22,234 nt of DNA, taken from contig CBFHMG010000018.1 in NCBI GenBank assembly GCA_965656935.1, positions 1 to 22,234 on the forward strand. Reading direction: 5' to 3'. The stretch's first letter is position 1. Each line of letters begins with the position of its first letter. A program made the translations under genes and the position numbers. Of this stretch, positions 7,456-14,836 are shown piece by piece. This DNA comes from M30B80 sp965656935. Its GTDB lineage: Bacteria; Pseudomonadota; Alphaproteobacteria; Rhodobacterales; Rhodobacteraceae. The notes below the pieces were generated by a model. That model did not search any database. It was not told the DNA's origin and saw only the letters and a list, made by a program, of their open reading frames with translations.

Positions 7456-7733
7456 GTGGGACATCAAATCTTTTCGAGCTGGAAATCGTGAATGAGAAAG
7501 GCTTGCATGCCCGTGCCTCCGCGAAATTCGTTGAAACGGTGGAGGGGCATGACGCCACGGCAATCGTTCGCAAGGATGGGCTGAGTGCCGCTGGAGATTC
7601 GATCATGGGACTTTTGATGTTGGCAGCGTCTATTGGAACCACTATTGAGGTTGAAACACAGGGGTCTGAGGCCGACGCACTTGCCGAGGCACTTAAGGCT
7701 TTGGTCGCTGATAAGTTCGGCGAGGGACACTGA
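7452..7733 (+). CDS. ptsH: Phosphocarrier protein HPr
   Basis: A 93-aa cytosolic HPr. The catalytic His is H19 (NEKGLHARASAKF), and the regulatory serine is S50 in GDSIMGLLML, matching Ser46 of Bacillus HPr. Keeping both sites next to hprK indicates dual control: phosphate relay from an EI encoded elsewhere, and Ser phosphorylation by HprK. It overlaps the EIIA gene by 4 nt (ATGA), so the two are translationally coupled. The protein is a few residues longer than the 85-90 aa norm, mainly at its N-terminus. Confidence 0.95.
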   Translation: MSGTSNLFELEIVNEKGLHARASAKFVETVEGHDATAIVRKDGLSAAGDSIMGLLMLAASIGTTIEVETQGSEADALAEALKALVADKFGEGH

Positions 7734-7772
7734 GCCTTACTTTCACAAGGCAGATACAAGGAGCGAGCTGGC

Positions 7773-8693
7773 TTGACCGATACGAGCACCCGCAATGTCG
7801 TAACAGGTCACGAGGCGCAGCCTCTGGGGCCAGTTGCCGAGGCTCCAAAGGTGTATGACCGCCGCAGTCTGACTTATTCGAATACCTTCTCCAGCCCCGT
7901 TATTCGCACGCTGATCCAAGCGATCGAATGGCTGACGGGCAAGATAACAATCATTCGTCGTGTCCGTCGCTTCGAGCAGATGGGCACCCCAACGGGGCAG
8001 GCCTTTTGGCCCGCCACGATGCAGGCCATGGGCATTGACCTGCAAACGCCCCAAACCCAGCTTGACCGTATTCCCGAAACAGGGCCCGTGGTCTTGGTTG
8101 CAAATCATCCGCATGGCTTGGTTGACGGGATGATCCTTGCCGATTTGATCGGGCGCAGACGAAACGATTACCGGATCCTGACCCGCGCTTTGCTCACAGG
8201 TATTGATGAGAGTGCGGCCAGCTACATGATCCCCGTGCCCTTCCCGCATGAGGAAGATGCGCAGCGCAAGATGGTTGAGATGCGCAGCCAAGCGATGGAG
8301 CATTTGCGCGAAGAAGGGCTGATTGCCTTGTTCCCGTCTGGTGTGGTGGCTGCGTCTGAAACGATGTTTGGGCCAGCGATCGAGGCGGAATGGAATGTCT
8401 TTACCGCCAAGATGATCCGCATGTCGGGCGCCACGATTGTGCCTTTGTGCTTCCAAGGGGCCAATTCGCGCGCCTATCAGGTTGCCAACCAGATTTCCCC
8501 GATCTTGCGGCAGGGTCTTTTGATCCATGAAGTGGTGCATGCTTTCGACAAGCCGCAAGCGCCGATCATTGGGCAGCCCATTTCGCCTGATGTTTGGGAA
8601 GAGCAGATCAAGCAGCCCCGCCAATTCATGGCATCGCTGCGCGCGCATACCATTGGTCTGAAAGAGAACCCCGACGCGATTTATAAGGGCTGA
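7773..8693 (+). CDS. Lysophospholipid acyltransferase family protein
   Basis: A probable membrane-associated glycerolipid acyltransferase of 306 aa, PlsC-like in its core. The motif NHPHGLVDG (111-119) supplies the acyltransferase His and Asp, here as H-x5-D instead of the classic H-x4-D of PlsC, a spacing I recall from the NHPxGxxDG subgroup. FPSG (187-190) and PLCFQGANSR (224-233) correspond to the glycerol-phosphate-binding and C-terminal blocks. The start is TTG at 7773 with AGGAG 9 nt upstream. It lies 39 nt after ptsH on the same strand and may be the last gene of the chvI operon. The acceptor (lysophosphatidate, ornithine lipid or another) cannot be told from sequence. Confidence 0.8.
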   Translation: MTDTSTRNVVTGHEAQPLGPVAEAPKVYDRRSLTYSNTFSSPVIRTLIQAIEWLTGKITIIRRVRRFEQMGTPTGQAFWPATMQAMGIDLQTPQTQLDRIPETGPVVLVANHPHGLVDGMILADLIGRRRNDYRILTRALLTGIDESAASYMIPVPFPHEEDAQRKMVEMRSQAMEHLREEGLIALFPSGVVAASETMFGPAIEAEWNVFTAKMIRMSGATIVPLCFQGANSRAYQVANQISPILRQGLLIHEVVHAFDKPQAPIIGQPISPDVWEEQIKQPRQFMASLRAHTIGLKENPDAIYKG

Positions 8694-8707
8694 GCCTGCG
8701 CGCCAGC

Positions 8708-9583
8708 CTAGCGTGTCGGAACGGGAACCTCACCGCGATAATCGTAGAAACCGCGATCTGTCTTGCGCCCCAGCCAGCCAGCCTCGACATATTTTGTCAG
8801 CAATGGGCAGGGGCGGTATTTGGTATCTGCCAAGCCGTCATGCAGGACGTTCATAATCGCAAGGCAAGTATCCAGCCCGATGAAATCGGCCAGCTCAAGC
8901 GGCCCCATCGGGTGGTTCGCACCCAGCTTCATCGACTCGTCGATTGATCTGACACTGCCGACACCTTCATAGAGCGTATAGACCGCTTCATTGATCATCG
9001 GCATGAGAATACGGTTCACGATAAAGGCTGGAAAATCCTCGGCGGTCGCGGCTGTTTTTCTCAGTTTGTCGACAACGGCCTTACAGGCGGTAAAGGTTTC
9101 TTCATCCGTTGCGATGCCGCGGATCAGCTCGACCAATTGCATCACAGGCACAGGGTTCATGAAGTGAAACCCCATAAATTTTTCAGGGCGATCCGTGCGG
9201 CTTGCCAGACGGGTGATCGAGATGGAGGAGGTGTTCGATGTCAGGATCGTATGGGGTTGTAGATGCGGCAGAAGATCTTCGAAGATCGCCTGTTTGACGG
9301 TTTCGCGCTCGGTTGCGGCCTCGATGATAAGATCGGTCGGGCCCAAATCCTTGAGCTGCAAGGTCGTGGTGATGCGGCCAAGCGCGGCCTCCATATCGGC
9401 CTCGGATAATTTCCCCCGAGATACCTGCCGCACCATGTTCTTCTCGATCACATCCATGCCTTTGGTCAGCATGTCCTGCGAGATGTCATTCAGAACGATA
9501 TCATAGCCCGCAACAGCACAAACATGCGCGATCCCGTTGCCCATTTGCCCTGCGCCAACGATGCCGATTTTCTGGATGTCCAT
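8708..9583 (-). CDS. hbd: 3-hydroxybutyryl-CoA dehydrogenase
   Basis: A cytosolic NAD(P)-dependent enzyme interconverting 3-hydroxybutyryl-CoA and acetoacetyl-CoA. The 291 aa have the standard single-function length. The N-terminal Rossmann fold has GAGQMGNG (10-17). The catalytic region has H140 in GFHFMNPVPVMQLVE with E152, and N190 in FIVNRILMP; all are in place. The C-terminal dimerisation domain follows. The start at 9583 has AGGA 8 nt upstream. It converges on the acyltransferase with only 14 nt between stops. It is near etfBA but separated from it by a gene on the other strand, so it is not in the same transcript. It probably serves C4/fatty-acid or PHB metabolism. Confidence 0.95.
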   Translation of the reverse strand: MDIQKIGIVGAGQMGNGIAHVCAVAGYDIVLNDISQDMLTKGMDVIEKNMVRQVSRGKLSEADMEAALGRITTTLQLKDLGPTDLIIEAATERETVKQAIFEDLLPHLQPHTILTSNTSSISITRLASRTDRPEKFMGFHFMNPVPVMQLVELIRGIATDEETFTACKAVVDKLRKTAATAEDFPAFIVNRILMPMINEAVYTLYEGVGSVRSIDESMKLGANHPMGPLELADFIGLDTCLAIMNVLHDGLADTKYRPCPLLTKYVEAGWLGRKTDRGFYDYRGEVPVPTR

Positions 9584-9640
9584 TGGTCTGATCCTGCCAT
9601 TGGTTTCAGCTCAGACCATAGGCGGGCGAGCGGCAGGGAC

Positions 9641-9657
9641 ACAAGGTTAAACCTTGT
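9641..9657. promoter_or_regulatory. 17-bp palindrome in divergent promoter region
   Basis: ACAAGGTT-A-AACCTTGT is a perfect 8-1-8 palindrome, placed between the divergent starts of the dehydrogenase (9583) and the DUF6473 gene (9751). It is compact and AT-rich at the centre, like a dimeric repressor operator. It is not followed by a U-run that would make it a terminator. No regulator gene lies nearby. Confidence 0.45.
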
Positions 9658-9750
9658 TTCAAAACCCGTTCAACTTCGCGGTTTAGCCAATTGGAAAGGC
9701 ATTGGATGCAGGCTGGCTTTGGGTGAGACGAATCAAGGTGGGTAGAAGCC

Positions 9751-10587
9751 ATGAGCTTTGCACGTATAGGGCATGGCCCTTTAGATTATGACTTGGTGAA
9801 TTTTGAGGGGACGCCGCTGAGGTTTCGGGGGCCACAGCCTGATCCGGATGCGCCTTTCATGCTTTGTCTGGGCAGTTCCGAGACATTCGGCAAATTTGTG
9901 GCCGAGCCATATCCCGCATCCCTGTCCGAGCTGACGGGCCTGCCTGTGATGAATATGGGCGTCATGAATGCGGGGCTGGAAGTGATGCTTCATGATCCTG
10001 TGGTCCAAGAAATGATGACGCGGGCCGAAGGCATCGTGCTTCAGATCATGGGGGCGCAAAATATGACCAACCGGTTCTATACGGTGCATCCCCGCCGAAA
10101 TGACCGTTTTCTGAAGGCCTCGGCGATCTTGCAGACAATCTACCGCGATGTGGATTTCACCGAGTTCAACTTTACGCGGCATATGCTCAACAGCCTTTTG
10201 CAATCCTCCCATGATCGGTTTGAAATTGTTACAGACGAGTTGCAGGCAGCGTGGCTGGGGCGGATGAAGGCGGTTTTATCGCGTGTGGAATGCCCTGTGC
10301 ATCTTCTGTGGATGGGCCAGCAGAACCCTGCTGAGGAGGCGACTACCGATGATACCCTCGGGGCGGACCCGCTCTTTGTGACGCAAGCCATGCTGGATGA
10401 GGTGGCCCCCCTCGCGGCCTCGTTCACCACTTGCGTGGCAACGGCGGCGGAACAGGTTGCGCCGACCAAAGGCATGTTCTTTGCTGCACGGGAGGAAGCC
10501 GCCGCACGCATTCTTCCTGGCCCCGAGATGCATAGCCGCGCGGCGCAGGCGCTGGCGCAGAAAATCGCTATGGCGGGCGCGCCGTAA
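9751..10587 (+). CDS. DUF6473-type SGNH-like protein
   Basis: A 278-aa protein of a family found mainly in Rhodobacterales, which I recognise as DUF6473-like. Visible blocks resemble an SGNH hydrolase: GSSETFG (41-47, block I), NMGVMNAG (68-75, block II), GAQN (101-104, the GxxN of block III), and a C-terminal PEMH ending in H261 where DxxH is expected. The block GAQNMTNRFYTVHPRRNDRF (101-120) is the most characteristic. There is no signal peptide or membrane segment, so it is probably cytosolic. The substrate is unknown. Its family relatives often sit beside sulfotransferase or surface-polysaccharide genes, which is not the case here. It converges with etfA and shares a terminator hairpin with it. 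Confidence 0.7.
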   Translation: MSFARIGHGPLDYDLVNFEGTPLRFRGPQPDPDAPFMLCLGSSETFGKFVAEPYPASLSELTGLPVMNMGVMNAGLEVMLHDPVVQEMMTRAEGIVLQIMGAQNMTNRFYTVHPRRNDRFLKASAILQTIYRDVDFTEFNFTRHMLNSLLQSSHDRFEIVTDELQAAWLGRMKAVLSRVECPVHLLWMGQQNPAEEATTDDTLGADPLFVTQAMLDEVAPLAASFTTCVATAAEQVAPTKGMFFAAREEAAARILPGPEMHSRAAQALAQKIAMAGAP

Positions 10588-10604
10588 CATGATGCCCAAA
10601 AGCA

Positions 10605-10633
10605 AAACGCCCCACCTATGCGGCAGGGCGTTT
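10605..10633. terminator. Shared terminator between DUF6473 gene and etfA
   Basis: AAACGCCC (10605-10612) pairs with GGGCGTTT (10626-10633) around a 13-nt loop, midway between the two convergent stops. Read on the minus strand the stem is followed by TGCTTTTGG, so it is the better terminator for etfA. Read on the plus strand the A/T end of the stem itself provides the only U-tract. Confidence 0.7.
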
Positions 10634-10656
10634 GCGTAATGACCTTTGAAGGCAAA

Positions 10657-11583
10657 TTACAGTTTCGAGGACAATTCTGGAACCGCCTCGAACAGGTCAG
10701 CGACCAGACCGTAATCGGCGACCTGGAAGATCGGCGCTTCTTCGTCCTTGTTGATCGCAACGATGACCTTGGAATCCTTCATACCAGCAAGGTGCTGGAT
10801 CGCGCCGGAAATACCGACCGCGATGTAAAGGTCAGGGGCCACGACTTTGCCTGTTTGGCCAACCTGCCAGTCATTCGGGGCATAGCCTGAATCGACCGCG
10901 GCACGAGAGGCGCCAACAGCGCCGCCAAGCTTGTCGGCAAGGCCTTCGATGATGGCGAATTGCTCTTGGCTGCCAACACCGCGTCCCCCCGAGACCACGA
11001 TACCGGCCGAGGTCAGTTCGGGGCGATCGCTTTCGGCAACCTTGTCTTCAACCCATTCAGACAGACCATCACTACCCACAGCCGAGATCGCCTCGACCGA
11101 GGCCGAGCCGCCTGTCGGTGCCGCATCAAAGGTGGAGGTGCGGAAGGTGATGACCTTCTTGGCATCCGAAGATGTCACCGTCTGGATCGCATTGCCCGCA
11201 TAGATCGGACGCTCGAATGTATCGGCATCAATCACGGCGGTCGCTTCCGAGATCACCATGACATCCAGAAGGGCTGCAACACGGGGCATGATGTTTTTCG
11301 CATCTGTCGTCGCGGGTGCTACGATATGGCTGTAATCGCCCGCCAAGGACACAAGCAAAGCCGCAGTGGGTTCCGCCAAGCGGTGGCCCAAAGCCTCATC
11401 CTCGGCGCAGAGCACGCGCGCAACCCCTTCGATGGTTGCCGCCGTGTCGGCTGCCGCCTTGGCGGATGCGCCTGCGCATAGCACGGTGACATCGCCCAAG
11501 GATTTGGCGGCTGTTACAGCTTTGGCGGTGGCATCCATTGCCAACTCGCCATTCGAGACTTCTGCAAGAAGAAGAACAGCCAT
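10657..11583 (-). CDS. etfA: Electron transfer flavoprotein alpha subunit
   Basis: The FAD-binding subunit of the EtfAB heterodimer, 308 aa, which carries electrons from acyl-CoA and other dehydrogenases to ETF:ubiquinone oxidoreductase. The N-terminal ETF fold covers about 1-185. The C-terminal FAD domain contains SGGRGVGS (198-205), GASRAAVDSG (224-233), QVGQTGKVVAPDLY (240-253), GISGAIQHLAGM (257-268) and INKDEEAPIF (277-286). All FAD contacts of the family are present. The ATG overlaps the etfB stop by one base (TGATG), indicating translational coupling. ETF-QO and acyl-CoA dehydrogenase genes are not in the window. Confidence 0.97.
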   Translation of the reverse strand: MAVLLLAEVSNGELAMDATAKAVTAAKSLGDVTVLCAGASAKAAADTAATIEGVARVLCAEDEALGHRLAEPTAALLVSLAGDYSHIVAPATTDAKNIMPRVAALLDVMVISEATAVIDADTFERPIYAGNAIQTVTSSDAKKVITFRTSTFDAAPTGGSASVEAISAVGSDGLSEWVEDKVAESDRPELTSAGIVVSGGRGVGSQEQFAIIEGLADKLGGAVGASRAAVDSGYAPNDWQVGQTGKVVAPDLYIAVGISGAIQHLAGMKDSKVIVAINKDEEAPIFQVADYGLVADLFEAVPELSSKL

Positions 11584-12344
11584 CAGATCACTCCCGCTTC
11601 GGTTTTGAGTTTCTCGACCAATTCATCGACCGAGCTGACCATGACACCTGCTTTGCGTGTCTCGGGCTCGGTGGTTTTGACGACGGACAAACGCGGCGTG
11701 ACATCAACGCCGTAATCGGCGGCTGTCTTTTCATCCAAAGGCTTTTTCTTGGCCTTCATGATGTTGGGCAGCGAGGCATAGCGCGGCTCGTTCAGGCGCA
11801 AATCCACGGTGACGATGGTTGGCATCTTGACCTTGATGGTCTGCAAACCGCCATCCACCTCGCGGGTGACAACGGCGCTATCGCCATCAATATCGACTTC
11901 GGAGGCGAAGGTTGCCTGCGACCATCCAAGAAGCGCCGAAAGCATCTGCCCCGTTGCGTTCATATCGTTATCAATCGCTTGCTTGCCTGCCAGCACAAGG
12001 CCGGGCTGCTCTTCATCGATCACGGCTTTGAGGATTTTCGCAACGGCCAGCGGCTCGATATCCTGAGTGACGTCTTCGGAGGCGATAACAAGAATGGCGC
12101 GGTCTGCACCCATGGCCAGCGCGGTGCGCAGGGTCTCTTGGGCCTGCTTCACGCCGATGGACACGGCAATCACCTCATCGGCCTTGCCTGCTTCCTTAAG
12201 ACGGATCGCTTCTTCCACCGCGATTTCGTCGAAAGGGTTCATCGACATTTTGACATTGGCGAGATCGACACCCGTGCCATCCGCTTTCACACGGACTTTC
12301 ACGTTATAATCAATCACGCGCTTTACAGGCACCAACACCTTCAT
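11583..12344 (-). CDS. etfB: Electron transfer flavoprotein beta subunit
   Basis: The AMP-binding, partner-docking subunit of ETF, 253 aa. It starts with the classic MKVLVPVKRVID. The AMP-binding segment is AGKQAIDNDMNATGQ (119-133), and the signature/recognition loop runs from about 180 to 203 (RYASLPNIMKAKKKPL, with L192 in the position that docks dehydrogenases). AGGAG lies 10 nt before the ATG at 12344; a GTG two codons earlier (12350) is closer to it and is the alternative start. First gene of the etfB-etfA operon. The lysine cluster after the recognition loop is the stretch trimethylated in mitochondrial and some alphaproteobacterial ETF-beta. Confidence 0.96.
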   Translation of the reverse strand: MKVLVPVKRVIDYNVKVRVKADGTGVDLANVKMSMNPFDEIAVEEAIRLKEAGKADEVIAVSIGVKQAQETLRTALAMGADRAILVIASEDVTQDIEPLAVAKILKAVIDEEQPGLVLAGKQAIDNDMNATGQMLSALLGWSQATFASEVDIDGDSAVVTREVDGGLQTIKVKMPTIVTVDLRLNEPRYASLPNIMKAKKKPLDEKTAADYGVDVTPRLSVVKTTEPETRKAGVMVSSVDELVEKLKTEAGVI

Positions 12345-12452
12345 TTGCACGTCTCTCCTGATTTTCGTTTCACGCTCTGGAAGCGATCTTCCCTAGTTTG
12401 TGACGGATTTAAAGCCTCATGCCGCAAGGGAACAGGCCAAAAACGGCATCTG

Positions 12453-12473
12453 AGACGCTGTTACGCGGCGTCT
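12453..12473 (-). terminator. Weak terminator candidate after the adenosyltransferase gene
   Basis: AGACGC (12453-12458) and GCGTCT (12468-12473) form a 6-bp stem with a 9-nt loop, 16 nt past the adenosyltransferase stop. On the minus strand a TTTTT run follows only after 9 nt, so termination may be inefficient and etfBA could be reached by read-through. A second dyad, ATGCCG (12419-12424) with CGGCAT (12444-12449), lies just beyond. Confidence 0.35.
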
Positions 12474-12488
12474 TGTCTTTGTTGGACC

Positions 12489-13061
12489 CTAGCGGTTTGC
12501 GCCTGGAACCCACAAAACATCGTCTTTGCCGCCGTTATTTGCGACCCGACCCACGACAAAAAACCAGTCTGACAAACGGTTGAGATATTTCACGCCATCC
12601 GGATTGACCGATTCCATCGTGGCCAATTCGACGCTCATCCGTTCGGCGCGGCGGCAGACGGTTCGGCACATATGCAGATAGGAGGCCAGCGCACTGCCAC
12701 CTGGCAGGATAAAGCTGCGCAGCGGCTCAAGCTCTCCGTTCATCTCGTCAATTTCGCTCTCAAGACGGGCAACTTGGGCCGCAACGATCCGCAAAGGGGC
12801 GTATTCGCGCTCACCGTCTTTTTCCATATTCGGAGTGCACAGATCGGCACCCAGATCGAACAGGTCGTTTTGAATGGCGGCAAGGCGCGTGGCCATCTCG
12901 CCTTCGGCATGGAGGCGCGTCACACCAAGAATGGCGTTCAATTCATCGACTGTGCCATAGGCGGCCACACGCATGGAATGCTTGGCCACGCGGCTGCCAT
13001 CGCCAAGGGCCGTTTCGCCGTGATCGCCAGTTTTAGTGTAGATTTTGTTCAGGACTACCAT
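12489..13061 (-). CDS. pduO: PduO-type cob(I)alamin adenosyltransferase
   Basis: This enzyme transfers the adenosyl group of ATP to cob(I)alamin to make coenzyme B12. The 190 aa have the usual length for the PduO class. The N-terminal ATP-binding motif is KIYTKTGDHGETALGDG (6-22), followed by YGTVDELNA (35-43). The C-terminal block includes RTVCRRAER (133-141) and YLNRLSDWFFV (159-169). The start at 13061 gives the standard N-terminus, but AGGAGG is about 14 nt upstream; an ATG at 13100 would add 13 residues and overlap the upstream gene. The neighbouring etf and hydroxybutyryl-CoA genes hint at supply for methylmalonyl- or ethylmalonyl-CoA mutases, which is inference. Confidence 0.93.
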   Translation of the reverse strand: MVVLNKIYTKTGDHGETALGDGSRVAKHSMRVAAYGTVDELNAILGVTRLHAEGEMATRLAAIQNDLFDLGADLCTPNMEKDGEREYAPLRIVAAQVARLESEIDEMNGELEPLRSFILPGGSALASYLHMCRTVCRRAERMSVELATMESVNPDGVKYLNRLSDWFFVVGRVANNGGKDDVLWVPGANR

Positions 13062-13071
13062 TGGATTTGTT

Positions 13072-13275
13072 TCAGCCTCCTTGGCCGCGGAGATAGACAA
13101 ATGCGATGATCACGAGGACCGCAACGAATTGTGCGATCAGGCGCCAGCGCATGAATTTATTGGATTGTTTTGCGCTTTCTGCCGTGCCGCGCCGAAAGGC
13201 GTTCAGCCCAAGCAACAGTGCCACAACGACCGCAAGGCAAGCGATGACAACAATGATGAAAAGCGGGTCGTTCAT
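13072..13275 (-). CDS. Small twin-transmembrane protein (HIG1-like)
   Basis: A 67-aa membrane protein with two hydrophobic helices (about 4-24 and 46-63) joined by a positively charged loop (FRRGTAESAKQSNKFMRWR). Layout and sequence resemble the alphaproteobacterial twin-transmembrane proteins related to the HIG1/hypoxia-induced domain (PF04588), whose mitochondrial members help cytochrome oxidase and supercomplex assembly. AAGGGA lies 8 nt before the ATG. It ends 10 nt before the adenosyltransferase start and is likely co-transcribed. Function in bacteria is not established. Confidence 0.8.
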   Translation of the reverse strand: MNDPLFIIVVIACLAVVVALLLGLNAFRRGTAESAKQSNKFMRWRLIAQFVAVLVIIAFVYLRGQGG

Positions 13276-13396
13276 GGGGGTGGTCCCTTCTTGTGACGTG
13301 CTTTTAGTGACTTAGGCGAGAAATCCGCATTTGCCACTGGCTGATGAAGTAATTTCTTAACGGGCAGAGGGCGAAACGCCTCCGGCGCTCTTCTGT

Positions 13397-14224
13397 TCAG
13401 ACCCGTGAGGTTATCCAATCAAGCGCGCGGGTTGGCAAAAGCCGCTTGAGCGCGCCCATGATATAGGTGGGCGTCGTGATATAATAGCGCGGCTTGGGGC
13501 GGCGGCTTTCAAGGAAGTGGATGACCTTCTTTGTGACAGCCTCGGGGGGCAGCTCGAACGGGTCGGGGCCTCCATCCTCATATAGTCGCGGGATAAGCGC
13601 TTCGCGATACTGCTCTGCACGGGCCGAGTTTTCCCAATCGATCCAGCGCTCGAAATGCGGAATGGAATTCACGCGGATTTTTGATGTCACAGGGCCAGTA
13701 TTGAGAAGTGTGAAATGGATCGGGGTATCGCGCATCTCGATCCGCAGAACATCTGTCAGGCCTTCCAACGCGTATTTCGTGCTGACATAGGCCCCGCGCC
13801 ATTTCAGGGGTACAAGACCAAGCACCGATGAATGCTGGATAATCCGCCCATGCCCCTGCGCCCGCATAATCGGGATGACACGGCAGGTCAGGTCATGCAC
13901 GCCAAAAAGATTGGTCTCGAATATCTCGCGCAGCCCCCCGCGCGGAAGGTCTTCCACCGCGCCAGGCATTCCGAATGCGCCATTGTTGAATAGTGCATCC
14001 AGTGTTCCGCCTGTCAGCGCCAACGTCTCTGCCAAGCCCGAGGCAATGCTATCAGGGTCGGAATAATCGAGTCGAACCGCCTCGAACCCATCTGCCTTGA
14101 GGGCCGCGACATCTTCAAGCTTTCGGGCGCTTGCGATCACGCGCCAGCCATGATCGCGCAGACCGCGCGCCACCGTGGCGCCGATACCTGATGAACATCC
14201 GGTGATAAGTATGGTTTTCGGCAT
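13397..14224 (-). CDS. SDR family oxidoreductase
   Basis: A classical short-chain dehydrogenase/reductase of 275 aa, cytosolic. The cofactor motif is TGCSSGIG (8-15), then NNGA (80-83; the N-A-G variant written as NNGA), and the catalytic Ser (S132/S133), Y146 and K150 (YVSTK). R34 after the second strand (SARKL) favours NADP(H). The family pattern resembles retinol/hydroxysteroid dehydrogenase-like SDRs with an extended C-terminus (about 190-275). The substrate cannot be inferred. GAGAG lies 7 nt before the ATG. It is 60 nt downstream of the SH3b gene on the same strand and could share its transcript. Confidence 0.9.
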   Translation of the reverse strand: MPKTILITGCSSGIGATVARGLRDHGWRVIASARKLEDVAALKADGFEAVRLDYSDPDSIASGLAETLALTGGTLDALFNNGAFGMPGAVEDLPRGGLREIFETNLFGVHDLTCRVIPIMRAQGHGRIIQHSSVLGLVPLKWRGAYVSTKYALEGLTDVLRIEMRDTPIHFTLLNTGPVTSKIRVNSIPHFERWIDWENSARAEQYREALIPRLYEDGGPDPFELPPEAVTKKVIHFLESRRPKPRYYITTPTYIMGALKRLLPTRALDWITSRV

Positions 14225-14284
14225 GTTGTACTCTCAAGACCTCAAGGGGTTTTGGTAGGAGAGCACGACGCCAAGCGCAATGCC

Positions 14285-14836
14285 TCAGGTCAGAGAGGCC
14301 GTCAGGAAGCGGCTGGCCATATAGCCTGTCTGGCCCGTTGCGATATCGCGAATATGCGACCACCCATTCCCGAGGTCTTCGATCAGCTCGATGCTTGCGC
14401 CATAGCCAACCGCGCCAACAACCGCATCCGATGTGGTGGGGCCACTGCGCATATTTACCATGCTGCCCGAGACATAGACGATTGCAAGTTCAGGGGTGGT
14501 GTCCGCGCTTGTGCCGATCTCAGCAGGGGCAGAGGTTGGGGCGGAGGCCTGTTCTGGGCGAAGTGACAGAACGGTTCCAAGGTCCAGCTCCGCAGGCCTG
14601 ATCACTGCGGCGATCTCAAGAACACCGCCATTTGCAAGAACAAGCGTATCCTGCGGCACAGCATTTGCGGCTGTCGCGACATCTTGCGCTGGAGCGGATG
14701 GCGGCGCGATGACCGCGCTTGGCTGGAAATCCGACCTCGCAACGATGTCAGATTGCGACGTCTGCGCGTCGTGGTCGCCCCAAATCACCATCGTAAGGTA
14801 CAGGCAGGCACATAAAATTACTGTCAGCTTGATCAA
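14285..14836 (-). CDS. Membrane-tethered bacterial SH3 domain protein
   Basis: A 183-aa protein with an N-terminal hydrophobic helix (about 4-19, signal peptide or anchor), a low-complexity Ala/Pro/Ser-rich linker (about 25-115) and one C-terminal SH3b domain (about 120-180; pattern VNMRSGPTTSDAVVG...GNGWSHI...GYMASRFL). Such domains typically bind peptidoglycan or peptides in the periplasm. The start is uncertain: TTG at 14836 has GGGGGA 7 nt upstream and gives an ordinary MIKL-type signal, whereas TTG at 14851 would add five residues with no good ribosome site. No enzymatic domain is attached. It is divergent from parC across 131 bp. Confidence 0.8.
   Translation of the reverse strand: MIKLTVILCACLYLTMVIWGDHDAQTSQSDIVARSDFQPSAVIAPPSAPAQDVATAANAVPQDTLVLANGGVLEIAAVIRPAELDLGTVLSLRPEQASAPTSAPAEIGTSADTTPELAIVYVSGSMVNMRSGPTTSDAVVGAVGYGASIELIEDLGNGWSHIRDIATGQTGYMASRFLTASLT

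Noticed and set aside
11538..12572. 344-codon open frame antisense to etfB
   Set aside because: His/Asp-rich translation typical of an antisense shadow; etfB and etfA are unambiguous on the other strand.
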